This document shows, piece after piece, positions 43,944 through 52,442 of a stretch of DNA of 64,000 nt (its first letter is position 1; every line of letters starts with the position of its first letter). The DNA is taken from positions 186,001 to 250,000 of the forward strand of contig JAXLXY010000005.1 in the NCBI GenBank assembly GCA_046327715.1, written 5' to 3'. The stretch comes from JADJOM01 sp046327715. GTDB taxonomy: Bacteria > Gemmatimonadota > Gemmatimonadetes > Gemmatimonadales > GWC2-71-9. The notes below the pieces were generated by a model that was not told the origin of the DNA, ran no database searches, and worked only from the letters and a program-made list of their open reading frames with translations. The position numbers and the translations under genes are program-made.

Positions 43944-44963
43944 CTAGGCGGCAGACCCCGGCGCCGGGGAGAGGGCCGGTCCGGCGGGGCGGCCGTCGTC
44001 GGCGGTCCGCCGCGGCAGCCCGCCCCGGGCCAGGATCGCCCGCGCGTGGGTGCTCATGTCCACCAGCCGGAAATGCTCGCCGAGGCGGCGCAGGACCCGC
44101 TGGAAGAGCTCGATCTTGCGGGCGCCGGCGAGGTCCATCCCGGGAAAGAAGGCCAGCTCGCGGACCTGATCGCCGCCGAGCAGGTCGAGGGGGTGGAGCA
44201 GGAAGCTGGGTTCCGTTCCGGTCGCGCGGCACATCGCGAGCGCGGTGCCGAGGTAGGCGTCCATCAGGCGTTCGGAGAAGCGGCTCAGGTAGAGCAGGTA
44301 GCTCAGGTGGAACGGCACCTTCAGCACCGGCATCGTGGTCACCGGCAGCTCGAGCAGGGCGCGCCCGGAGGGCAGCCACCAGTGGTAGGGCCGCACCGGC
44401 CGCCGGCCATCCGCGAAGGTCCCGAAGAGGTGCGCCCGTTCCCGCCGCTGCTCGGCGGTCAGCCGGGCCGTCATGAAGTAGTACCGCCGCGCCAGCGGCC
44501 CGAGGTACGTCGGCAGGGTCGAGGCGTCGTAGAGGTAGCCGCGGTCGGCGAGGATCTCGAGCAGCGTGGTGCTCCAGCTGTACCCGGGCCCCCGGAAGCC
44601 GATCGGGCGCTGCCCCGTGGCCCGCTGCACCGCCGTCTCGGTGCGCTCGAGTTCCCGCACCAGCGCCTCCGGCGCGTACAGGTGCAGCCACGGCTCGTGC
44701 TCGTAGGAGTGGTTGCCCACCTCGTGCCCCCGCGCCGTGAGCGACTGGAACGGCTTGAGGTTCTCCTCACGGTCGGCGTCCACGCCGACGCAGAAGAAGG
44801 TGATGCGCAGCCCGAGGGCGTCGAGGGCATCGAGGACCGGGGGAAAGAACCGGTCCAGGTAGGTGGGCCGCGCCTCCCAGCCGGCGTCCCCGTGGGTCTT
44901 CATGTAGGACCAGAGGTTGTCCACGTCGAGCGAGACGCTCGCCAGCGGGCGCGGGTCGGTCAT
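43944..44963 (-). CDS. Polysaccharide deacetylase family protein
   Basis: 339 residues. Motif 1 is ASVSLDVDNLWSY, with the first aspartate kept but N in place of the usual second motif residue; motif 2 HEVGNHSYEHEPWL has both histidines; motif 3 is IGFRGPGYSWS. It belongs to the larger CE4 group found with capsule genes. Residues about 175-225 form an insertion (RRYYFMTARLTAEQRRERAHL). ATG start overlaps the stop of the FAD gene upstream by four bases. It should act on amino sugars of the EPS or of the lipid-linked precursor. Confidence 0.83.
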   Translation of the reverse strand: MTDPRPLASVSLDVDNLWSYMKTHGDAGWEARPTYLDRFFPPVLDALDALGLRITFFCVGVDADREENLKPFQSLTARGHEVGNHSYEHEPWLHLYAPEALVRELERTETAVQRATGQRPIGFRGPGYSWSTTLLEILADRGYLYDASTLPTYLGPLARRYYFMTARLTAEQRRERAHLFGTFADGRRPVRPYHWWLPSGRALLELPVTTMPVLKVPFHLSYLLYLSRFSERLMDAYLGTALAMCRATGTEPSFLLHPLDLLGGDQVRELAFFPGMDLAGARKIELFQRVLRRLGEHFRLVDMSTHARAILARGGLPRRTADDGRPAGPALSPAPGSAA

Positions 44964-46303
44964 CGGGCCGGGGCGTCCGCCGGCGCCCGCCGCCCGAGCC
45001 GCGCGCCGATCTCGCGGGCCTTCGCGGCGGCCAGCCCGACGGTCTCGTTCAGGTTGAGCGTGCCGTTGGCGATTTGCGCCGAGTTCACCAGGTGGACCCC
45101 CGGCAGCGACGTCGCAGTGGGCGGCAGCCGCTCGGCGCTGTAGTTGAGCGTGGAGAGCGCCAGCACCTCGCGCACCCGGGACACCTGGAACGCCAGCACG
45201 TCGGTGGGGCGGAAGGCCGGGTACATCCGTGCCAGGGCCCCGGTGAACTCCGCGCGGATCTCCTCATCGGTCCGCTGCCAGAACGGATCATCCTGCGTCA
45301 GGTAGCGGGGCAGGTACACCAGGCTGTGGCCACCGAAGGCCGCCCGGTCCACCAGTGTGGTCATCTCGATGACCGCCGTGAACGGGACCCAGGACTCGGT
45401 GATGTTGGTGACGTAGTAGGGCGCCAACGGCTGCCGCAGCAGGAGGGCGGCGCAGGTGATCCCCTGGTACGTCACCGAGGCGAGCCGGGCCCGCTCGGCC
45501 GGGGTCATCCCCGGGCAGAGCGCGGCGGCCCGGCCGCAGGGCACGGTCAGGATGACGTCGTCGAACTGCAGGGCGGTGCCGCCCTCCAGCGTCACGGTGA
45601 CCCGCGGCTCGGTGCCCGATTCCACCCGCGTGGCCGCGCGCCCGGTGCGCAGCACCGCACCGGCCGCCTCCAGCCGCTCGCGGAACCGCTGCAGCACCGC
45701 CGCGTAGCCGCCCTCCACGTAGCCGAACTGCTCCTGCTTGAGCCCCGAGCGTCGCGCGGCGTACATCCGCGCGATGATCGCCCAGATGAAGGAGGCGCTC
45801 GCATGCCGGTAGTTCTCGCCCAGCTTGCTCTTGAGCAGGGGCAGCCAGATCCGCTCGAACGTCCGGTACCCCGACCACTTGATCAGCCAGTCGGTGACCG
45901 GCACCTGCTCGAGCGGGCGCCCATCGGCGATCCGCGAGGCGCGCAGGATCGTGGCCGCCAGCCGCGCCTTGTCGATCAGGCCAAGCGGCGGGAATTGCAG
46001 GAACTCGAGGCTGGTCGAGAGCGAGTACAGGGTCCCGTCGGTGTAGAACCCGGTGCGGGTGGTGCCGAAGCGCAGGCGGTCGTCCAGCCCCAGCTCCGCC
46101 AGCAGGCCACGGAGGTGGTGATCCGACAGCAGGATCACGTGGTAGAAGCGGTCCCAGGTGAATCCGCCCAGCGCGGCCGGGGCCGCGAGCCCGCCCGGCT
46201 CGGGTGCGGCCTCGATGATCGTGACCTGGTGGCCGTCCGCCTGCAGCCGCCACGCCAGGGTCAGGCCGAGGAAGCCGCCCCCGACGATGCCGACCTCAGA
46301 CAC
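44960..46303 (-). CDS. FAD/NAD-binding oxidoreductase related to UDP-galactopyranose mutase and amine oxidases
   Basis: About 447 residues from GTG 46303; the frame is open to 46384 but that part is basic and lacks coding character. The dinucleotide-binding motif VGIVGGGFLGLTLAWRLQADGHQVTIIEAAPEPGG begins at residue 4. FAD-contact phrases follow (FTWDRFYHVILLSDHHL, GYVEGGYAAVLQRFRERL). The C-terminal part has HLVNSAQIANGTLNLNETVG, as in flavin amine oxidase/UGM-like proteins. It is coupled to the deacetylase downstream and overlaps the preceding gene by eight bases. Likely reaction: redox-neutral sugar-ring isomerisation or dehydrogenation of an NDP-sugar; not determined. Confidence 0.8.
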   Translation of the reverse strand: MSEVGIVGGGFLGLTLAWRLQADGHQVTIIEAAPEPGGLAAPAALGGFTWDRFYHVILLSDHHLRGLLAELGLDDRLRFGTTRTGFYTDGTLYSLSTSLEFLQFPPLGLIDKARLAATILRASRIADGRPLEQVPVTDWLIKWSGYRTFERIWLPLLKSKLGENYRHASASFIWAIIARMYAARRSGLKQEQFGYVEGGYAAVLQRFRERLEAAGAVLRTGRAATRVESGTEPRVTVTLEGGTALQFDDVILTVPCGRAAALCPGMTPAERARLASVTYQGITCAALLLRQPLAPYYVTNITESWVPFTAVIEMTTLVDRAAFGGHSLVYLPRYLTQDDPFWQRTDEEIRAEFTGALARMYPAFRPTDVLAFQVSRVREVLALSTLNYSAERLPPTATSLPGVHLVNSAQIANGTLNLNETVGLAAAKAREIGARLGRRAPADAPAR

Positions 46304-48053
46304 GCCGGACCTCCCCGCTGGCGCGCGGTGCCGGGAGCGGGACCGGCGTGCTCGCGCTCCGTACCAGCGGGCGGACAGTGCCACGGAGGCGGGCCACGGC
46401 GAGCTGCGCCAGCAGCCCCAGGTGCCCGAGGATCGTGTGCACGATCTTCATCTTGGAGCGACCGAGCATGCGGACCTGCAGCGTGGTGGGAAACTCCACG
46501 ATCCGTCCGCCCGCGAGATCCAGCCGGCCCACCAGCTCGGCCACCCCGAGGAACCGCGTGTCGGTGATCTCCACCTGCTGCACGATGCTCCGGCGGTACA
46601 CCCGGAAGCAGCTGGTGTAGGTGGCCAGCTTGTGGTGCAGCACCAGGCGGTAGATCCGCGACAGGGTGCGGGACAGCATCAGGCGCCACTCGGGGACGTT
46701 GCGGACCGTGCCCTTCGGGTGGTATGGCGAGGCCACGACCAAGTCCACGTCCGCGGTGAGCAGGGGTACCATCTCCCCGAGGAGGTGCGGGTCGTAGGTG
46801 CAGTCGCAGTCGATGGAGCACACGATCTCCGTCTGCGCGTGCTGCAACCCGGTGCGCATGGCACCGGCCACTCCCTGGTTGACGGCGTGCCGCACGAAGC
46901 GGCAGTCGCGCCGGCGGCTGAACACCCGCTGCAGGGCCTCCCAGGTGCCGTCGGTGCTCGCGTCATCCACGAACAGCCAGGTGATATCGTACCGGGAGGC
47001 CAGCCTGGTCCAGACGCTGCGCAGCGTGTTGGACAGGTAGGGGAGGATCAGCTCCTCGTTGAAGCAGGGGATGACCACGGTGATGGGCACCAGGGGCTCA
47101 ACCGGTCCGGACGTGGTGACCGTCAGGTGTTCCGGCCCGGCCGGGACGGGCGTGGGCGTCGGGACCACGGGCTGGGAGCGCCGTCCGCCCGGCAGCTGGA
47201 CCGCCAGCCCGAGGTGCTCCGCGATCGACGCGAAGCGGTACCGCTCCAGGAAGTAGCCGAGCCGTTCCGGCATCGCCTCGAGGTTGCGGTAGGTCCGCAC
47301 CCGCTGCAGCCAGGGGGCCGCGCTGATCTTCGGCAGGTCGGGGTCGAGCTCCCAGGCGTGGAAATACATCACGAAGGGGGCGGTGTAGGTCCGGTGCCAG
47401 TGGGCCACGGCCCGGCGCACCAGCGCCTGCGGGATCTGGCGCATCCAGTTGCCGCCCGCGACCGGGACCATCCAGCCGAGCAGGTCCGCCGCGGAGATCG
47501 GGAACTCCCACAGGGTCCGGTTGCCGAACTGGTGCTCGTGCGCGAACCGGCGCCAGGGCTCCGCCGCGAAGCGCCGGCCGATCGGGCCGATGCTCGAGTC
47601 GTACTCGTACCCTTCCTCGGCCAGGACGTTGAGCGCCCACAGGTCCTGGGGGGTGAACCAGTCGTCGGCCACCCGGTAGCCCAGGACCCGCTGGCCGGAG
47701 GCGCGCTGCAGGGCCTCGCGCGCCCGGGCCAGGTCCTCGCGAAACTCCGACGGCGTCATCCCGCGCACGCTGCGGTGGTAATAGCCCTTGCTGGCGATCT
47801 CGTGCCCGCGACCTGCGACCTCCGCCACCAGCTCCGGCATGGTGTCCGCGACCCAGCCGAGCACGAAGAACGTGGCACGGTGCCCGCGTGCCTCGATCAG
47901 GTCGAGCGCCCGGCGGGTGTTCCGCGCCAGCCGCGACTCGAAGCGATACCACTCCCCGCGCTGGATGAGGTGGTTGAACGCGCCGAGCTGGTAGTAGTCC
48001 TCCAGCGCGATCGTGAGGAGGTGCGGGCCGGAACCGGGCAGGCGAGGATCCAT
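46296..48053 (-). CDS. Fusion of a degenerate XrtA-type deacetylase domain and a GT2 glycosyltransferase
   Basis: About 585 residues from ATG 48053. Residues 10-285 match the XrtA/DUF3473 deacetylase encoded at 13422 along the whole length, but motif 1 is TIALEDYY (A16 replaces the catalytic aspartate) and motif 2 is ASKGYYHR (K89 replaces the first metal histidine). Residues about 320-560 are a DPM1-like GT2: ITVVIPCFNEELILPYL, FVDDASTDGTWEAL and IDCDCTYDPHLL with the D-x-D. The dead deacetylase may serve as a carbohydrate-binding or scaffold unit. First gene of the operon that ends with the sugar dehydrogenase; preceded by a sigma-54 site. Confidence 0.85.
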   Translation of the reverse strand: MDPRLPGSGPHLLTIALEDYYQLGAFNHLIQRGEWYRFESRLARNTRRALDLIEARGHRATFFVLGWVADTMPELVAEVAGRGHEIASKGYYHRSVRGMTPSEFREDLARAREALQRASGQRVLGYRVADDWFTPQDLWALNVLAEEGYEYDSSIGPIGRRFAAEPWRRFAHEHQFGNRTLWEFPISAADLLGWMVPVAGGNWMRQIPQALVRRAVAHWHRTYTAPFVMYFHAWELDPDLPKISAAPWLQRVRTYRNLEAMPERLGYFLERYRFASIAEHLGLAVQLPGGRRSQPVVPTPTPVPAGPEHLTVTTSGPVEPLVPITVVIPCFNEELILPYLSNTLRSVWTRLASRYDITWLFVDDASTDGTWEALQRVFSRRRDCRFVRHAVNQGVAGAMRTGLQHAQTEIVCSIDCDCTYDPHLLGEMVPLLTADVDLVVASPYHPKGTVRNVPEWRLMLSRTLSRIYRLVLHHKLATYTSCFRVYRRSIVQQVEITDTRFLGVAELVGRLDLAGGRIVEFPTTLQVRMLGRSKMKIVHTILGHLGLLAQLAVARLRGTVRPLVRSASTPVPLPAPRASGEVRRV

Positions 48054-48111
48054 GCGAAACCGGGAATTGAGGTGGTGCCAGGGCGGTGTATCCGCCGAGC
48101 CGTGACAGGTT

Positions 48112-48127
48112 TGCAAGGTTTGCGCCT
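48112..48127 (-). promoter_or_regulatory. Candidate sigma-54 promoter of the deacetylase/GT2-fusion operon
   Basis: On the minus strand AGGCGCAAACCTTGCA has GGC, C6 and TTGCA at exact spacing. The predicted start near 48101 gives a leader of about 48 bases before ATG 48053. It overlaps the direct repeat AGGTTTGC-N1-AGGTTTGC read on the other strand (48108-48123). Confidence 0.5.
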
Positions 48128-48189
48128 CCGACGGGCCCGGGCCACCGCCGGCGTACGGGCGGCGGTGCGCGGGTGGGCGACACCCCCAT

Positions 48190-48205
48190 CGGCACGGGTC
48201 TTGCC
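48190..48205 (+). promoter_or_regulatory. Sigma-54 promoter of the rightward GT2 gene
   Basis: CGGCACGGGTCTTGCC matches GGCACG and TTGC of the consensus at exact spacing, with only the end bases off. The start near 48216 gives about 80 bases of leader before ATG 48296. With the site at 48112-48127 on the other strand it forms a divergent sigma-54 pair. Confidence 0.55.
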
Positions 48206-48295
48206 CGTCCGGCCACAACTCGACCATGTCAATCGGCCGCCGGGATTCCGCGGGAATGCCGGCGGCCTCATCCAGTGCCGTTGTCTGGAGGGGGG

Positions 48296-49018
48296 ATGGA
48301 GCAGTCGCTCGGGCTGTCGGTCATCGTGCCGGCCTACAACGAGGAGCGCACGGTGCGCCAGCTCATCGAGCGGGTCCGGGCGGTGCCGCTGGCCATCGAG
48401 ATCGTGGCAATCAACGACGCCTCCCGCGACAAGACCGGCGAGGTCCTGGAACAGCTGCGGGCCGAGGGCCTCATCGACGTCGTGGTCCACCACCCGCACA
48501 ACCGCGGCAAGGGTGCCGCGATCCGCACGGGGATCGAGCATGCCACCCGGGACGTCATCGTGGTCCAGGATGCCGATCTCGAATACGACCCGGCCGAGCT
48601 CCCGCAGTTGCTGCGGCCGATTGCCCGGGGCCAGGCCGATGCCGTCTTCGGCTCGCGCTTCCTCGGCGCCGAGCACCGGGTGCTGTACTTCTGGCACTCC
48701 ATGGGCAACAAGCTGCTGACCCTCCTGTCGAACATGTTCACTGACCTGAACCTGACCGACATGGAAACCTGCTACAAGATGGTCCGCGCGCCCCTCATGA
48801 AGCAGCTCATCTTCACCACCGACCGCTTCGGTTTCGAGCCCGAGATCACCGCCCGCCTCTCCCAGGCCCGGGCCCGCATCTGGGAGATGCCGATCTCGTA
48901 CGCCGGGCGCACCTACGCGGACGGGAAGAAGATCGGCTGGAAGGATGGGGTCGCGGCGCTATGGCACATCGTCCGATTCAACCTCTTTGCTCCGAAGCAG
49001 CCGGTCTGGAAAGGCTGA
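48296..49018 (+). CDS. Glycosyltransferase family 2 (DPM1/GtrB-like, soluble)
   Basis: 240 residues from ATG 48296, with a GGAGGGGGG ribosome site directly in front; a longer open frame upstream has no coding character. GT-A fold: LSVIVPAYNEERTVRQLIERV, INDASRDKTGEVLEQL, HNRGKGAAIRTGIEHATRDVIVVQDADLEYDPAEL (DxD) and DMETCYKMVRAPLMKQL. No C-terminal membrane helices, unlike most GtrB proteins. It resembles the family that makes polyprenyl-phosphate-linked sugars, which the GT39-like enzymes here would use as donors. It is followed by 153 bases containing two palindromes. Confidence 0.88.
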   Translation: MEQSLGLSVIVPAYNEERTVRQLIERVRAVPLAIEIVAINDASRDKTGEVLEQLRAEGLIDVVVHHPHNRGKGAAIRTGIEHATRDVIVVQDADLEYDPAELPQLLRPIARGQADAVFGSRFLGAEHRVLYFWHSMGNKLLTLLSNMFTDLNLTDMETCYKMVRAPLMKQLIFTTDRFGFEPEITARLSQARARIWEMPISYAGRTYADGKKIGWKDGVAALWHIVRFNLFAPKQPVWKG

Positions 49019-49028
49019 ATCGTTGGGG

Positions 49029-49046
49029 TGTTGCAGCAATGCAACA
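49029..49046. promoter_or_regulatory. TGTTGCA-N4-TGCAACA palindrome
   Basis: A perfect 7-base inverted repeat with spacer GCAA, located 11 bases after the GT2 stop. The following GCAACAGGTG (49041-49050) is repeated at 49126-49135. Candidate binding site for a dimeric regulator of the gene at 49172. Confidence 0.5.
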
Positions 49047-49124
49047 GGTGAGGCATGTGCGCCTTCCCGTTGGCGCCGCCAGGAGGACAGTCGTGGCGCT
49101 CGATAGACTCTCGCGTTGGCAGGA

Positions 49125-49140
49125 CGCAACAGGTGTTGCG
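49125..49140. promoter_or_regulatory. CGCAACA-N2-TGTTGCG palindrome
   Basis: A second perfect 7-base inverted repeat sharing the GCAACA half-site with the one at 49029; the centres are about 95 bases apart. It ends 31 bases before the ATG at 49172. Two related dyads at this distance suggest cooperative binding of one regulator. Confidence 0.5.
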
Positions 49141-49171
49141 CTTTGGCGGACCTAGCCGGGGGACCTGAGCG

Positions 49172-50797
49172 ATGACCGGAGCCGACGCCAGCTCGAACTC
49201 AGGCTCCCGGCTGACCGTTGCCGCCATGGCCGGACTTGCCGGGCTGCTCGCGCTGCACGTTGTCCTGGCCTGGGTGATCCGGGAGCCGGGCATCACGGTC
49301 CGGAACGACGACGCGCTCTACCTCCTGCTGGCCCGCTCGCTCGCCGACGGGCAGTTCCGGGACCTCCACCTCGCGGGGAGCCCGCCCCACGCCCTGTATC
49401 CCCCCGGCTATCCCGCCCTGCTGCTGCTGCTGCGCGCCATCGGCGGTGAGAAACTCGACCTCTTCCTGGCCACCAACATCGGCCTCTCGGTGGCGAGCCT
49501 CGCGCTGACGTTCGACCTGGTGCGCCGGCGCTGGTCGGTCCCCGTGGCCTTCCTCGTCCTGGTCCCGCTGGTGGTGAACAACACGCTGGTGCGCTACGCA
49601 GGCAGCCTCATCTCGGAACCCCCGTACCTCTTCCTCAGTACCCTCGCGCTCTGGCTCCTCTCGCGCGGCGCGGTCGGACCGCGCCTGCTGGCCCTGGGCA
49701 CCGCCGTGATCGTTGCCGCCGGGCTCACCCGGTCGGTGGGCGTGGTCCTGCTCGCCGCGGTCGTGGGATGGCTGCTCCTGGAGCGGCGCCCGCGGGCCGC
49801 GATCGTGGTCGCGGCCGTCGGCGGGCTCTTCATCGGCGGCTGGTTGCTCCGCACCTTCCTCCTGCCTGATGAGTTCCGGACCATCGGCCGCTCCTACGCC
49901 GAGGACCTGGAGCGGATGGTCGACCTGGGTGGGGATTTCTACCTGGCCAAGCGGTTTCGCATCGGGGTCTACTACGCCACGGTGTTCCTGCCCGAATCAC
50001 TCCCGATCCCGGGAGTCGGCGAGGGGACGGCGGCGCTCACCTGGTGGGGCGCGCTGCTGGCCGCGCTGGTGCCGGTGGGGCTCATCGCGTGGTGGCGCCG
50101 TGGCTGGTCGCTGGGCGCGGCCTACGTGGTGGGCTACGTGCTGCTGCTCGCCATGTGGCGCATGTCGTCGCCCCGGTTCCTGGCCGTCATCCTGCCGCTG
50201 CTGATGGTCGCGCTGATCGTCCCCCTCGCGATCTGGCCGGGGCCGGCGCTCAGGCGTGTGGGCCTCGGGCTCGCCGGACTCCTGGTGTGCCTGCTCGTCG
50301 TGGAAGGGGGGCGCCGCTGGGACGCGGATCGCCGGGCGCTCGCCCAGTGCCAGCGGTCCGACCCCCTCGCCGCGCCGGGGTGCTTCCCGCCGGATGCCCG
50401 GAGCTTCTTCCGCCTGGCCCGCCGGGTCCCTGAGGTGGTGCCCCCGGATGGCGTGGTCTTGACCGCCCGCGAGGCGACGTTCGCCTACTACAGCGGCCGC
50501 ACCGGGTCCTACCTCAACCGGGCCTTCACCCCGGACAGTTCCCGCATCCTCGATGGACTAGCGCGGCAGGGCATCGGCTATGTCCTGCTGGGCCACACCC
50601 ACTCGACCGAGGTCCGCCTGCTGGCGCCGGCCCTGGCCCGGGACTGCCAGCGACTGGACCTGCTCCTGACCGAACCGGAGCGCACCGCCCTGTTCCGGAT
50701 CCGGGGCCCGTCGGAGGGGCCGGGGGACCTGCACGCCTGCGAGGTGCTGGAGGCCTACCGCGCCGATTCCACCCCGATCGCCCGCCAGCGGAAGTGA
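49172..50797 (+). CDS. GT39-like membrane glycosyltransferase
   Basis: 541 residues, about ten membrane helices. The first loop after helix 1 reads EPGITVRNDDALYLLLARSLADGQFRDLHLAGSPPHALYPPGYPALLLLL: the acidic pair and the YPPGYP motif are typical of PMT/ArnT-like GT-C enzymes. The C-terminal 150 residues are soluble and periplasmic. It should transfer a sugar from polyprenyl phosphate to an external acceptor and may use the product of the GT2 gene just upstream. Two palindromes lie in the 153 bases before it. Confidence 0.8.
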   Translation: MTGADASSNSGSRLTVAAMAGLAGLLALHVVLAWVIREPGITVRNDDALYLLLARSLADGQFRDLHLAGSPPHALYPPGYPALLLLLRAIGGEKLDLFLATNIGLSVASLALTFDLVRRRWSVPVAFLVLVPLVVNNTLVRYAGSLISEPPYLFLSTLALWLLSRGAVGPRLLALGTAVIVAAGLTRSVGVVLLAAVVGWLLLERRPRAAIVVAAVGGLFIGGWLLRTFLLPDEFRTIGRSYAEDLERMVDLGGDFYLAKRFRIGVYYATVFLPESLPIPGVGEGTAALTWWGALLAALVPVGLIAWWRRGWSLGAAYVVGYVLLLAMWRMSSPRFLAVILPLLMVALIVPLAIWPGPALRRVGLGLAGLLVCLLVVEGGRRWDADRRALAQCQRSDPLAAPGCFPPDARSFFRLARRVPEVVPPDGVVLTAREATFAYYSGRTGSYLNRAFTPDSSRILDGLARQGIGYVLLGHTHSTEVRLLAPALARDCQRLDLLLTEPERTALFRIRGPSEGPGDLHACEVLEAYRADSTPIARQRK

Positions 50798-50960
50798 CGG
50801 GAATCGCCGCGCTTCACCCACCCCGCCGGTCCGGCGCCTCCATGTGGCGAACATCCGCCGGGGGGAAGCGGCTCCTGAAGGCAACGCAAGTAACTGCTGG
50901 CCAAGGGGTTGGGTCGCGTTTCGTGGCTCCCGCGGGCCGCCACCAGTGTCAGCCGGGGCG

Positions 50961-50976
50961 TGGCACCACACTTGCC
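50961..50976 (+). promoter_or_regulatory. Sigma-54 promoter upstream of 51008
   Basis: TGGCACCACACTTGCC: the full TGGCAC -24 box and TTGC -12 box at exact spacing. The start near 50987 leaves about 20 bases before ATG 51008. It probably drives the long rightward operon from 51008 on. Confidence 0.6.
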
Positions 50977-51007
50977 CCCCTCCGGCCCGGAAACCTGACA
51001 ACCCACC

Positions 51008-51484
51008 ATGCCAGCGGGAGTTGGACGATTGACCAGCGGGAGCCCTTCCACTGCACGAGGCAGCGACGCGGAGACGCCGCCGGGGGTTCCGGCCCCGAGC
51101 GTCGGGGTCGCCGTGCTCGCGGTGGGGAGTCCGGCAGAGCTCAGCACCTTGCTCGCCGCGCTGGTGCCGTCGTCCAGGGAATACCGCGTGGAGGTCGTGG
51201 TGGTGGCCCGCCGGGTGGCGGAACCGGCCATCGAGGAGACCGACCTCCTGCGGGTCGTGGTGCTCGGGGCGGACACGACCGAGGAAGGCATGCGCCGCCA
51301 GGCGTTGCTGGAGCTTTCCACCGACGTGGTGGTCTTCACCAGCGATCGCGAGCCGCTGACGACGGACTGGTCGGCGGTGCTGCCCCGGCTGGCGCAGGTG
51401 GTGGTGAGCCGCGAGGAGGAAGTCTCGGCGGCCGACTGGTTCGGGATCCTGCGTCGGCTCGACGCGGCCGAGCCGGGGGCCTGA
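51008..51484 (+). CDS. Short GT2-like protein, probably inactive
   Basis: 158 residues. After a low-complexity N-terminus, residues about 30-125 follow the first half of a GT-A domain: VGVAVLAVGSPAELSTLLAAL, YRVEVVVVARRV, then MRRQALLELSTDVVVFTSDREPLTTDW, the place where GT2 enzymes have RN-AL-A-GD-V-FLDDD. The DxD is missing (TSDR) and the acceptor half is absent. It is therefore either a remnant or a non-catalytic partner of the GT2 encoded 20 bases downstream. The frame is intact and has its own sigma-54 promoter, which argues it is expressed. Confidence 0.6.
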   Translation: MPAGVGRLTSGSPSTARGSDAETPPGVPAPSVGVAVLAVGSPAELSTLLAALVPSSREYRVEVVVVARRVAEPAIEETDLLRVVVLGADTTEEGMRRQALLELSTDVVVFTSDREPLTTDWSAVLPRLAQVVVSREEEVSAADWFGILRRLDAAEPGA

Positions 51485-51503
51485 TCACCCGGGGGCCGGG
51501 CGG

Positions 51504-52400
51504 ATGAGTGCGGCCGCCCTCTCGGTGGTGGTGCCCTGGGTGAACGAGGCGTCGGACCTGGACGGGGCGCTGGCGGCACTGGCCGGGGAGCGGGACACGG
51601 TCGCGCTCGAAGTGCTGGTGCCGACGCGACACCCCGCCGCATCCGTGGCGGCGATGGCCGCGCGCTTTCCCTGGGCGCGACTGCTTCCGGCCCCGGCGGG
51701 TCACACGATCCCGGAACTGCGTGCCCTCGCGTTCCGCGCGGCCGGCGCGCCGGCCGTGGCCGTGATCGAGGATCATGTACTGGTGCCCCGGGGCTGGGCT
51801 GCGGCAATGCTGCGGGCGCTGGAGGGCGGCGCCGTGGCGGTGGGGGGCGCGGTCGAGAATGCCGCGACTGAGACGCTGCTCGACTGGGCCGCGTTCCTGT
51901 GCGAGTACAGCCAGCTGCTGCCCCCTCTGCCGGCAGGCGAGGTCGGCGGGCTGACCGGCAACAACACGGTGTATCGCCGGGCCGCGCTCGAGGCGGTCCG
52001 GCCCGCGTGGGAGGCGGGGCGCTGGGAGGACCACCTGCACGCGGCCCTGCGTGCCGCCGGTGGCCGCCTGGAGCAGCGGCCGGAGATCGTGGTGGGGCAC
52101 CGCAAGCGCTACACGCTCGGGGAGTACACCGGGCAGCGGTTCCTCTATTCCCGGGCCTGGGCGGGGATGCGCGCGACGGGCTGGGCGCCGGCGCGCCGGG
52201 TGGCCGCGGGCATGGCCGCGCTCGCCCTGCCGCCGGTGCTGTTCCTCCGCATCGCGCGCACGGTCTGGGGCAAGGGCCGGTACCGGGGACTGCTGCTCCG
52301 GTCGCTGCCGCTGCTCGCGTGGTTCGTGCTGGCGTGGGGCTGGGGCGAAGTCGTGGGCTACTGGGCGGGGGCGGGGGCGTCACTCCGCCGGGTCCGCTAG
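51504..52400 (+). CDS. Glycosyltransferase family 2 with C-terminal membrane anchor
   Basis: 298 residues. GT-A domain: LSVVVPWVNEASDLDGALAALAG, RALAFRAAGAPAVAVIEDHVLVPRGWAAAML, where EDH stands for the usual DxD, and GGLTGNNTVYRRAALEAVR. RFLYSRAWAGMRATGW and two hydrophobic helices (VAAGMAALALPPVLFLRIA, LLLRSLPLLAWFVLAWGWGEVVGYWAG) follow. The EDH variant occurs in other EPS GT2 groups. It starts 20 bases after the short GT2-like gene and shares its promoter. Confidence 0.82.
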   Translation: MSAAALSVVVPWVNEASDLDGALAALAGERDTVALEVLVPTRHPAASVAAMAARFPWARLLPAPAGHTIPELRALAFRAAGAPAVAVIEDHVLVPRGWAAAMLRALEGGAVAVGGAVENAATETLLDWAAFLCEYSQLLPPLPAGEVGGLTGNNTVYRRAALEAVRPAWEAGRWEDHLHAALRAAGGRLEQRPEIVVGHRKRYTLGEYTGQRFLYSRAWAGMRATGWAPARRVAAGMAALALPPVLFLRIARTVWGKGRYRGLLLRSLPLLAWFVLAWGWGEVVGYWAGAGASLRRVR

Positions 52401-52442
52401 TCCGGCCGGGTAGGCCGTTTCGCACTTCCGATCGGAGACGTG

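Noticed and set aside
48054..48295. Additional coding sequence in the gap between the two divergent GT genes
   Set aside because: The open frames extend into it, but the encoded stretches lack domain character and cover two sigma-54 sites; ribosome sites support starts at 48053 and 48296.
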